64,000 nt of DNA from Rhodospirillales bacterium. Its GTDB lineage: Bacteria > Pseudomonadota > Alphaproteobacteria > SP197. Of the stretch, positions 45,466 to 52,909 are shown in pieces. The stretch's first letter is position 1. Every line of letters starts with the position of its first letter. The stretch is taken from assembly GCA_014323865.1 (NCBI GenBank), contig JACONG010000010.1, positions 62,001 through 126,000 on the forward strand. Reading direction: 5' to 3'. Made by a program: the position numbers and the translations under genes. Below the pieces are notes generated by a model. The model was not told the origin of the DNA, did not search any database, and saw only the letters and a list, made by a program, of their open reading frames with translations.

Positions 45466-47487
45466 CTATTCCGCCGCCTCACTCCCCCTGCGGCCCTCGC
45501 GGCGGCGCCTGCGGCGTCCGCCACCGGCATCGTCATCGGTCTGGGCGAACTTCGGCTCGGGCAAGGTCACCTCCTGTGTGAGGTTGGGATAGCTCGCCGT
45601 CTTGTGGGGGATCGCCATGCTCTCGACGAAGTGCTCCTGGAACTTCGGCTCGACCGCTGTTTCGATCTTCTCGATGCGGCGGACCTGGTTCTCGAGTTCC
45701 TTGCGCAGCGACCCGTTCAGGAGTGCGATGCGTGCGCCGGTGCCGGCGGCATTGCCGGCCGAGCACACGTTGCCGAGATCGCAGTCGGGGATCATGCCCA
45801 GGATCATGGCGTACCTGGGGTCGATATGACTGCCGAAGGCACCTGCCAGCGTGACCTTGTCGACCGCGTCGATCTCCATGTGATCCATCAGAAGACGCGC
45901 ACCGGCATGGAGCGCGCCCTTGGCGAGCTGAATCTGGCGGATGTCGTTCTGGGTCACGGTGATCTGGGGCGAGCCGTCGTGAAGCACATAGGCGAAGGTG
46001 CGCTCCTGCTGGATCACACGCGGGGTCTTCGCCGCCATGGCACCGTCGATCACACCGTCGGTCGTGAGCAGGCCGGTGAGGTACATCTCTGCCAGGGCCT
46101 CGATGATGCCGGAGCCGCAGATACCGGTGGGCTCGATGTCGAAACCTTCCTCGTTCGACCAGCGCTCATCGCCGATCACCTTGAAGCGGGGTTCCAGTGT
46201 CTCGGGGTCGATCGCGACACGTTCGATGGCACCGGGCGCGGCGCGCTGACCCGAGCTGATCTGTGCACCCTCGAAGGCCGGACCCGTGGGCGAGGAGGCG
46301 GCAAGCAGCCGGTCCCTGTTGCCCAGGATGATCTCGGCGTTGGTGCCGACATCGACGATCAGCGTCATCTCGTCGTTCTTGTAGGGCATCTCGCACAGCA
46401 CGACGCCGGCGGCATCGGCACCGACGTGGCCCGCGATACAGGGCAGCACGTAGATGCGCGAGCCGGTGTTGAGATGGAGATCGATGTCGGACGCCAGCAT
46501 GATCGTCGCGTCATCGGTCGTCAGCGCAAACGGTGCGAATCCGAGCGGTGTGGGATCGAGTCCCAGCACCAGGTGGTGCATCACCGGGTTGCCGACGATC
46601 GAGACCTCCATGATGTCGTTGAGGTCGACGCCGGCTTCCCTGGCGGTCTCCTGCGCGAGGTCGTTGAGCGCCTTGCGCACGACCTCGGTCATGGCCTCGG
46701 CACCGCCCTCGTTCATCATCGCATAGCTGACACGGCTCATGAGATCTTCGCCGAAACGGATCTGCGGGTTCATCTGGCCCGCCGAGGCGAGCACTTCGCC
46801 GGTTAGCAGGTCGCAGAGGTGCATGGCAATCGTGGTCGAGCCGACATCGGTCGCAATGCCATGGACCTTGTCGTGGAAGCCCGGTCGGATATCGACCAGC
46901 CGCTTGCCCCGACGCACCATCACCGTCGCCTTGTACTCGCCGTCTTCCAGCGTCTTGTGAAGCTTGCGCAGGACATGTGCATCGACGCCCGCGACCGTTA
47001 CGTCCCAGGTCTCCTTCAGCGCTTTTTCCAAGCGGCGAAGGTGGGACGCCGGGTCATGCATGTCGGGTTCGGGGATCTCGACATACATGGGTCGGACGAC
47101 GGGATCGACCTCGACTGTGCGGGCGTCGGCGCGCTTGCGCACGATCTGGCGATGGACCTGGCTTTCTTCCGGTACGTCGACCACAAGGTCGCCACCGATG
47201 CGGACCTGGCACGAGAGCCGGCGATTTTCCTTGAGCAGCCCGCTCTTGCGCTGGCGCTCCTCGGCGTCGGTCAGCGGCGTCAGATTGTCCTGCGATGATG
47301 CGATGCCGTGTTTGGCGAAGTCGCCTTCGCCGATGCGCACCTGGCAACGCGTGCAGATGCCGCGTCCGCCGCAGACGGAGTCGAGATCCACGCCCAACTC
47401 GCGCGCTGCCTGCAGAAGCTGCGTGCCGCGTCGGAACCGGCCTCGCCTGCCCGACGGGGTAAAGACGACAAGAGGATCGTCAGGCAC
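45466..47487 (-). CDS. Corrinoid protein reactivator: [2Fe-2S] ferredoxin plus ASKHA ATPase (RamA-like, DUF4445)
   Basis: 673 residues. N-terminal plant-type [2Fe-2S] domain with Cys39, Cys45, Cys48 (VCGGRGICTRC) and Cys93, a linker, and an ASKHA ATPase core with GIATDVGSTTIAMHLCDL, LIVDVGTNAEIILGNRDRL and ICGSGIIEALAEMYLTGLL. RACE proteins of this type reduce accidentally oxidised Co(II) corrinoid back to Co(I) using ATP. A Lys/Arg-rich tail ends the protein. Last gene of the minus-strand one-carbon operon; overlaps the methyltransferase gene by 8 bases. Confidence 0.9.
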   Translation of the reverse strand: MPDDPLVVFTPSGRRGRFRRGTQLLQAARELGVDLDSVCGGRGICTRCQVRIGEGDFAKHGIASSQDNLTPLTDAEERQRKSGLLKENRRLSCQVRIGGDLVVDVPEESQVHRQIVRKRADARTVEVDPVVRPMYVEIPEPDMHDPASHLRRLEKALKETWDVTVAGVDAHVLRKLHKTLEDGEYKATVMVRRGKRLVDIRPGFHDKVHGIATDVGSTTIAMHLCDLLTGEVLASAGQMNPQIRFGEDLMSRVSYAMMNEGGAEAMTEVVRKALNDLAQETAREAGVDLNDIMEVSIVGNPVMHHLVLGLDPTPLGFAPFALTTDDATIMLASDIDLHLNTGSRIYVLPCIAGHVGADAAGVVLCEMPYKNDEMTLIVDVGTNAEIILGNRDRLLAASSPTGPAFEGAQISSGQRAAPGAIERVAIDPETLEPRFKVIGDERWSNEEGFDIEPTGICGSGIIEALAEMYLTGLLTTDGVIDGAMAAKTPRVIQQERTFAYVLHDGSPQITVTQNDIRQIQLAKGALHAGARLLMDHMEIDAVDKVTLAGAFGSHIDPRYAMILGMIPDCDLGNVCSAGNAAGTGARIALLNGSLRKELENQVRRIEKIETAVEPKFQEHFVESMAIPHKTASYPNLTQEVTLPEPKFAQTDDDAGGGRRRRRREGRRGSEAAE

Positions 47488-48391
47488 GACGCCTCCGTCC
47501 CTCGCGACGCTTGGCGCGCGCTTCGGCGATTGAGGCGCCGCCCGAGCCGGACCCTGAGTTCAGCGAGATCCAGGTGTGGCAGTTCTTGTCGACGCCGTTC
47601 ATGACGTCGGCCGCACGCAGGCCGGTCATGATCTCGGCTTCGAGCGGATTCGTGATCGCCGAGGTCATGCCATTCGAGGCGGCCATGGTGAGGAATGCGG
47701 CGTTCAGTGCCGGGCGCGCGGGAAGACCGAAAGAGATGTTCGAGGCGCCGCAGGTCGTGTTGACCTTCAGCTCCTCGCGCAGGCGGCGGATGATCTTGAA
47801 GGCCGTACGGCCGGCCTCGCCAATGGCGCCGATCGGCATGACGAGCGGATCGACGACGACATCCTCGGGCGGAATCCCGTGATCCTGGGCGCGCTCGACG
47901 ATCTTCCTGGCGACGGCGTAGCGCTCGTCGGGATCCTCGGAGATGCCGGTCTCGTCGTTCGAGATGGCGACGACCGCGGCGTTGTACTTTGCGACCAGAG
48001 GCAGAACCGACTCGAGGCGCTCTTCCTCGCCTGTGACCGAATTAACCAGGGGCTTGCCGACGTAGGCTTCCAGGCCCTTCTCAAGCGCGGCGACGATCGA
48101 GCTGTCGATCGAGAGCGGCACGTCCGTCAGCGACTGCACCAGCTTGATGCAGTCACAGAGCATCTGCGGCTCGTCGGCCAAGGGCACGCCAGCGTTGACG
48201 TCCAGCATATGCGCGCCGGCCTGGACCTGCGCGACGGTGTCGGATTCCACGCGGCTGTAGTCGCCTTCGGCCATCTCGGCGGCGAGCTTCTTGCGGCCCG
48301 TGGGGTTGATGCGTTCGCCGATCACGGTGAACGGGCGATCGAAGCCGATGATAACGGTCTTGGTCGCCGAGCTGATAACGGTCTCGGTCAT
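47480..48391 (-). CDS. Methyltetrahydrofolate:corrinoid methyltransferase
   Basis: 303 residues from ATG 48391. Pterin-binding TIM barrel: TVIGERINPTGRKKLAAEMA, MLDVNAGVPLADE, PLSIDSSIVAALEKGL, SNDETGISEDPDERYAVAR and NISFGLPARPALNAAFL, as in AcsE/MtgA-type enzymes. It would move the methyl group from the corrinoid protein to tetrahydrofolate. A basic, Arg-rich tail (AEARAKRREGRRRR) is unusual for the family. Overlaps the MetF-like gene by 4 bases. Confidence 0.9.
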   Translation of the reverse strand: MTETVISSATKTVIIGFDRPFTVIGERINPTGRKKLAAEMAEGDYSRVESDTVAQVQAGAHMLDVNAGVPLADEPQMLCDCIKLVQSLTDVPLSIDSSIVAALEKGLEAYVGKPLVNSVTGEEERLESVLPLVAKYNAAVVAISNDETGISEDPDERYAVARKIVERAQDHGIPPEDVVVDPLVMPIGAIGEAGRTAFKIIRRLREELKVNTTCGASNISFGLPARPALNAAFLTMAASNGMTSAITNPLEAEIMTGLRAADVMNGVDKNCHTWISLNSGSGSGGASIAEARAKRREGRRRRA

Positions 48392-49473
48392 GCCTTCGCT
48401 TTGAACCTCTGTTGCATATAGTCGGGAATAACGGGGTCGACGGCGTGGGGTGCACGACCCTTCAGGACGTCGGATTTTTCGATGATCTCGGCAACGCTCT
48501 CCTCCTGACGATACGCCATCAGGTGGATGCCGGAAACGCCTTCGATCTCCCTGATCTGCTGGATCAGGTCGATGCAGAGCTGCTTGCCCTCGGCCTTCTG
48601 CTTCTCCGCGCCTTCGAGACGCTTGATGACGTCGTCGGGGATGTGAACACCGGGCACGTTGGAGCGAATCCACTTCGCTGTACGGGCCGAGGCGAGCGGG
48701 CCGACACCGACCAGGATGAAGCACTTCTCGTGGAGCCCCATGTCGCGAACACGCTTCATGTACTCTTCGAGCAGCAGGATGTCGTAGCAGTACTGTGTCT
48801 GCACGAACTGCGCACCCGCCGCGATCTTCTTGGCCAGCCGCAGCGGCCGCACGTCGTACGGCGGAGCGAAGGGATTGGCGGCTGCGCCGAGCAAGAGCTC
48901 GGGTGCCTTGTCGAGCTTGCGTCCCGAGGAGAAGGTCCTCTCGTCACGCATTGTGCGCAGGATTTCGAGCGAACCCATGCAGTCCAGGTCGAAGACCGGC
49001 CTGGCCTCGGGATGGTCGCCGCACTGCACGCCGTCGCCGGTCAGACACAGGATGTTCGCCACACCCATGGCAGATGCGCCCAACACGTCGCCCTGGATGG
49101 CGATGCGGTTGCGGTCGCGCGCCGATATCTGCATCACCGGCACGTAGCCCACGCGGGTGAGCAGGGCGCAGACACCGACACTCGACATGTGGCAGTTCGC
49201 GCCGGAACCGTCGGTCGCGTTGATAGCATCAACCCATCCGTCGAAGATCGAAGCACGTTCGAAGACATCCATGGGGTCGGCGGAATCGGGCGGCGACAGC
49301 TCGGCGGTCACGGCGAACTCGCCGGCCCGCAGGATGCGCTCGAGTCGGCCGCGTGAGGTATGGCCGGGGAGGAGCTCCAGCGGTGCACCCGGGTCGATTA
49401 TCTCCGGGAACGCCGGACCCTCGTTCAGCGGGCCCGTCGGTTGGCAGGGATTGTCGAGGTCGTCGGATGTCAT
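48388..49473 (-). CDS. Methylenetetrahydrofolate reductase-like protein (copy 1)
   Basis: 361 residues from ATG 49473; 40-60 residues longer than usual MetF because of a polar N-terminal extension. FAD-dependent TIM barrel with FAVTAELSPPDSADPMDVFE, VDAINATDGSGANCHMSS, LCLTGDGV and FVQTQYCYDILLLEEYM. In this operon it would oxidise methyl-THF to methylene-THF. Overlaps the MTHFR C-terminal gene by 4 bases, its likely partner subunit. Confidence 0.87.
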   Translation of the reverse strand: MTSDDLDNPCQPTGPLNEGPAFPEIIDPGAPLELLPGHTSRGRLERILRAGEFAVTAELSPPDSADPMDVFERASIFDGWVDAINATDGSGANCHMSSVGVCALLTRVGYVPVMQISARDRNRIAIQGDVLGASAMGVANILCLTGDGVQCGDHPEARPVFDLDCMGSLEILRTMRDERTFSSGRKLDKAPELLLGAAANPFAPPYDVRPLRLAKKIAAGAQFVQTQYCYDILLLEEYMKRVRDMGLHEKCFILVGVGPLASARTAKWIRSNVPGVHIPDDVIKRLEGAEKQKAEGKQLCIDLIQQIREIEGVSGIHLMAYRQEESVAEIIEKSDVLKGRAPHAVDPVIPDYMQQRFKAKA

Positions 49474-49970
49474 GTCGCGATCTTCCCGATGTCCGTGCGC
49501 GCCGACTCCTTCGGCTCGGGATAGGTGCCGTCCTTCTTCTGGCGCATGATCCGCAGCCAGGAGGAGCTCCCCTTCATACGATGATCGACGGGCTCCTGGA
49601 CATCGAAGAACTTGCCGTTGGCCATGGCTTGGCTGCCCTCCCATGCCTCGACCCATACGCATGGCATCTCGGGTTTCACCTCGCAGTGACCGTTGCTGCG
49701 AACGCCGCCGCAGGGACCGTTGCGCAGGTTCTTCGGGCAGTTCATGGGGCATGACATGCCGGTCGAGCTGAGTGCGCACTGCCCGCACATCTGGCAATCG
49801 AACATCAAGCCTTTGATGTTGCGTTCGACCGCGACGACCGGCCTTTCCAGCTTCTGGTAGCCGATCTTCCGTGCGAGCGGCTCGATCACCATGATCGTGC
49901 CTTCGAACATCTCATAGAGCTTCATCAATCCGCGCGAATTCCGCACGGACCACAGACGCATCGCGCGCAT
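49470..49970 (-). CDS. Methylenetetrahydrofolate reductase C-terminal domain protein (MTHFR_C, Cys-rich)
   Basis: 166 residues. Eight or more Cys in the block FDCQMCGQCALSSTG, MSCPMNCPKNLRNGPCGG and NGHCEVKPEMPCVWVEAW, the hallmark of the MTHFR_C family (related to MetV), which binds zinc or an Fe-S cluster and forms a complex with MetF-type reductases of acetogens. It is placed between two MetF-like genes. The start could also be the ATG three codons later. Confidence 0.88.
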   Translation of the reverse strand: MRAMRLWSVRNSRGLMKLYEMFEGTIMVIEPLARKIGYQKLERPVVAVERNIKGLMFDCQMCGQCALSSTGMSCPMNCPKNLRNGPCGGVRSNGHCEVKPEMPCVWVEAWEGSQAMANGKFFDVQEPVDHRMKGSSSWLRIMRQKKDGTYPEPKESARTDIGKIAT

Positions 49971-49997
49971 GGCGCAGCCTCCGTTTGGCGCGGCAGC

Positions 49998-50915
49998 TCA
50001 GCCGCGCAGGTTGTAATCCGACAACGTCTGGGCGATGGCCTTCTCGCCGCGTGGCGCCATCAGATGCGCGCCGCTGATACCCTCGATTTCCTTGAACTGC
50101 TCGACCAGTTCGGCGCAGATCTTGCGGCCCTCCGCCTTCTCGTCATCCGCGCCCTCGATGCGCGCGATGACATGGTCGGGAACATGCACGCCGAAAAGAT
50201 TCTCGGTCATCCAGCGCGCCGAGCGGGCCGACATGATCGGACCTACGCCGACGATGAAGAATGCCTTCTCGGTGATGCCGCGGTCGACCAGGGCGGCCAT
50301 GTAGCGCTTCAGAACCTCAATGTCGTAGGCGAACTGCGTCTGGAAGAAATCGGCACCGGCTTCGAGCTTGGCTTCGATGCCCTTGGTGTTGAAGTTCTCG
50401 TCGGGGTCGCGTGGTGTCTCCGCGCCGCCGATGATCAGGCCCGGCGCAGGATCGATCTTGCGCTCGCTTGGGGCAGGGAAGGTGCCGGTATCGCGCATAT
50501 GGCGCGCCATCGACATCAGTCCGCGGCTGTCCATGTCTTCCACAGGTTTGGCATCGGGCTGGTCGCCGTTGGTGATGCTGTCGCCGTGCAGGCAGAGGAT
50601 TGAGTGAATGCCGAGTGCGGGCGCGCCGATCATGTCGCCCTGGATGGCCAGCCGGTTGCGATCGCGCGTTGTGAACTGCAGGACGGGCTCGATGCCGTTG
50701 TTGGCCATCATGGCGCAGGTTGCGATGGCCGACATGTGCGCACGGGCGCCGGCACCGTCAGTCACGTTGACCGCATCGACCAGTCCCTTGAGGCAGCCTA
50801 CCTTGTCCATGACCGAGGCTTCGCTCGCGCCGTCGGGCGGGGTGGTCTCGGCCGTCAGCACGAAATCGCCGGCGCGCAGCTTGGCTTCCAGATTGCCGTT
50901 CGATTTCATGGTCAT
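49998..50915 (-). CDS. Methylenetetrahydrofolate reductase-like protein (copy 2)
   Basis: 305 residues, normal MetF length (an ATG two codons later is also possible). FVLTAETTPPDGASEASVMD, VDAVNVTDGAGARAHMSA, LCLHGDSITNGDQPDAK and FFQTQFAYDIEVLKRYM align with copy 1 throughout. Two non-identical MetF-like proteins in one operon suggests a heteromeric reductase or two different steps. 27 bases separate it from MTHFR_C and 7 from the gene before it. Confidence 0.87.
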   Translation of the reverse strand: MTMKSNGNLEAKLRAGDFVLTAETTPPDGASEASVMDKVGCLKGLVDAVNVTDGAGARAHMSAIATCAMMANNGIEPVLQFTTRDRNRLAIQGDMIGAPALGIHSILCLHGDSITNGDQPDAKPVEDMDSRGLMSMARHMRDTGTFPAPSERKIDPAPGLIIGGAETPRDPDENFNTKGIEAKLEAGADFFQTQFAYDIEVLKRYMAALVDRGITEKAFFIVGVGPIMSARSARWMTENLFGVHVPDHVIARIEGADDEKAEGRKICAELVEQFKEIEGISGAHLMAPRGEKAIAQTLSDYNLRG

Positions 50916-50922
50916 CGTCTCC

Positions 50923-51228
50923 CTATGCCTCTGGCTTCAGGCCGCCGGCGCGGATGTAACCCGCCAGGACCTCATCGGTGAACTCGGTGTCGAGCTTGGT
51001 GGCCAGCACGTCGGCTTCGGTCTCCAGGTCATCGCCGCAGGCAACGGATTCGCCACGGCGCCAGTGCTCGAGATAGGAATCGGTATCGCCCAATTTGGCG
51101 TACATGGCCGACTGATCGATCGCCTTCTCGAAGCGCTCGGGCAGAACACGCTTGGCGTTCTTGCGTCCGGCCTTCGCGATGACTTGCGCAGGGATGTCGC
51201 GCCAGTAAACAATCGTCAGGGTTGCCAT
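50923..51228 (-). CDS. 'Virulence factor' domain protein of unknown function
   Basis: 101 residues beginning TLTIVYWRDIPAQVIAKAGR, with KRVLPERFEKAIDQSAMYA and YLEHWRRGE, the pattern of the small family labelled virulence factor in domain databases. The name is historical; the steady linkage of this family to methyl-THF and corrinoid genes suggests a role in one-carbon metabolism. Overlaps the DUF1638 gene by 13 bases, so both are co-translated. Confidence 0.8.
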   Translation of the reverse strand: MATLTIVYWRDIPAQVIAKAGRKNAKRVLPERFEKAIDQSAMYAKLGDTDSYLEHWRRGESVACGDDLETEADVLATKLDTEFTDEVLAGYIRAGGLKPEA

Positions 51229-51836
51229 AATTGTACTCGGGTGGCGGCGTTGTTGGCTTCGGCGAGCAGGGGCTGCAGTCCGCCGTAACCGGTGAAGATC
51301 ATCTCGAAGTCGAGGTTCAGGCGCTCGGCGGCGGCTCGGGCCTTGGCTTCTACGTCTGCGTTGTGAGTTTGGGCCAGATAGACGAGCTTCTTGTAATTGC
51401 CGAACAGCATCGATTCGATCTCGGGGTGCCGGTCAACACCCATGCCCTTCAGGATCAGGGTCTCGAAGTGTTTGGCGAGGTAGTCGGTCAGATAAAACGT
51501 ACCGAGCTCGGCTTCGTGCAGGGCCGTGAATTCCTCGTCGCCGGCATAGAACTGGTAGCAGTGCGGACCGCGGATGCGCTCGACACCTTCCTCCTCCAGA
51601 ACCGCGTCGAGCAAGCCGCCGGTGCCGCAATCTCCATAAGCGACGTAGATATGGTCGAACTCTTCGCGCGCCGCACGAATCTTCTCGCGCACCCCCTCAG
51701 GAATGAGCTGTGGCCTGTTGTGCCAGTCGGCGGGCAGGCATTGGACTTCGATGGCGTCCCATCCGTTGGCATGGATGAGCGCCATGATCTCCCAGGCCAG
51801 CGCTCCGCAGGCAATGACAAGGCTGCGGTCGGCCAC
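51216..51836 (-). CDS. DUF1638 protein
   Basis: 206 residues from GTG 51836, 7 bases after the corrinoid protein stop; the open frame continues upstream only as antisense-like sequence. SLVIACGALAWEIMALI, LPADWHNRPQLIPEGVREKI, HIYVAYGDCGTGGLLDAVL and GPHCYQFYAGDEEF are the conserved blocks of DUF1638, a family with conserved Cys residues often found next to MttB and corrinoid proteins. No activity is established; cofactor or metal binding by the CGTGG and HCYQFY Cys is possible. Confidence 0.82.
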   Translation of the reverse strand: MADRSLVIACGALAWEIMALIHANGWDAIEVQCLPADWHNRPQLIPEGVREKIRAAREEFDHIYVAYGDCGTGGLLDAVLEEEGVERIRGPHCYQFYAGDEEFTALHEAELGTFYLTDYLAKHFETLILKGMGVDRHPEIESMLFGNYKKLVYLAQTHNADVEAKARAAAERLNLDFEMIFTGYGGLQPLLAEANNAATRVQLWQP

Positions 51837-51843
51837 GTCGTGA

Positions 51844-52548
51844 TCAGGCCGCGGGCGCGCCCTGGCGGCGTTCGGCAACCATGGTCTTGGCGGTCTCGAC
51901 GGCCACCGCCGCGTCGCGGCAGTAGGCATCGGCGCCCACGCTGTCGGCGAAGGCCTCGTTGAGCGGCGCACCGCCGACGAGAACCATGTACTCATCGCGC
52001 AGGCCACGCTCCTTCAGCGTGTCGATCACGACCTTCATGTAGGGCATGGTCGTGGTCAAAAGAGCCGACATGCCGAGGAAGTCCGGCTTGTGCTCTTCGA
52101 GCGCATCCATGTAGGCATCTGCATCGTTGTTGATGCCGATATCCCAGACATCGAAACCGGCACCCTCGAGCATCATGCCCACGAGATTCTTGCCGATGTC
52201 GTGAATGTCGCCCTTCACGGTGCCGATCACCATAGAGCCCAGCTTCGGCGCGCCGGTCTCGGCGAGCAGCGGGCGCAGGATGTTCATGCCGGCCTTCATC
52301 GAGTTGGCGGCCAGGAGCACCTCAGGCACGAAGAGAATGCCGTCGCGGAAGTCGATACCGACGATCCGCATGCCTTCGACCAGCGCTTCGGTCAGAACCT
52401 TGTACGGTTCCCATCCGCGCCCCAGCAGAATGTTGACGCCCTCGACGATCTCATCTGCGAGACCATCGTAGAGGTCCTCGTGCATCTGTTGCACAAGTTC
52501 ATCATCATCCAACGTGCTGAGATCGAGATCGTCCTCTTCGTCGGCCAT
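51844..52548 (-). CDS. Corrinoid (B12-binding) protein, MtbC/MtgC-like
   Basis: 234 residues from ATG 52548. Acidic N-terminus, a helical cap domain (VPEVLLAANSMKAGMNILRP), then the Rossmann-like B12 domain with GTVKGDIHDIGKNLV, whose His116 is the lower cobalt ligand, and SALLTTTMPYMKVVIDTL and LVGGAPLNEAFA. It carries the methyl group between MttB-type methyltransferase and the THF methyltransferase. First gene of the minus-strand operon. Confidence 0.92.
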   Translation of the reverse strand: MADEEDDLDLSTLDDDELVQQMHEDLYDGLADEIVEGVNILLGRGWEPYKVLTEALVEGMRIVGIDFRDGILFVPEVLLAANSMKAGMNILRPLLAETGAPKLGSMVIGTVKGDIHDIGKNLVGMMLEGAGFDVWDIGINNDADAYMDALEEHKPDFLGMSALLTTTMPYMKVVIDTLKERGLRDEYMVLVGGAPLNEAFADSVGADAYCRDAAVAVETAKTMVAERRQGAPAA

Positions 52549-52639
52549 GTGACGCACTCCTACGGCGGCTTCGGATTGAACTCGGTCGCACAGGTAGGCC
52601 CGTCATGGTCCCCATGGCTAGAATGATCGCGACACGGCT

Positions 52640-52716
52640 TGTCACAATTACGACACACGTCGACCAATCCTGACGCAATCCAAACCAAATCCGCCCGGTT
52701 GTGACGACGGTGTCAC
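52640..52716. promoter_or_regulatory. Inverted repeats in the mttB/corrinoid divergent region
   Basis: TGTC-N8-GACA at 52640-52655 and GTGAC-N6-GTCAC at 52701-52716 lie in the 361-base region between the two divergent transcripts. They share a TGTCA-like half site and could bind one regulator. The rest of 52549-52909 shows no gene, and I could not find a cobalamin riboswitch B12 box. Confidence 0.3.
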
Positions 52717-52909
52717 GGGCGCAGTTCCAAGGGTTCATATCGCCGGTCACAGTCTTGTGCAGTGCAGCATTTGTTCGGCTGCGGCGTCGATGTGGTCCGT
52801 CCGTAAGCGACATGACCGCCAACCCCGAGTCGTCGTGTGCCCCCACACCTCGCTGTCCCTGATTGACTCGCCCTTCGGCAAGCCTCACATAGCCGCGTGA
52901 TCTCTTGGA

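Noticed and set aside
52549-52909. Cobalamin riboswitch before the corrinoid operon or mttB
   Set aside because: I looked for the conserved B12-box type sequence and matching stems and did not see them; a covariance-model search would decide.
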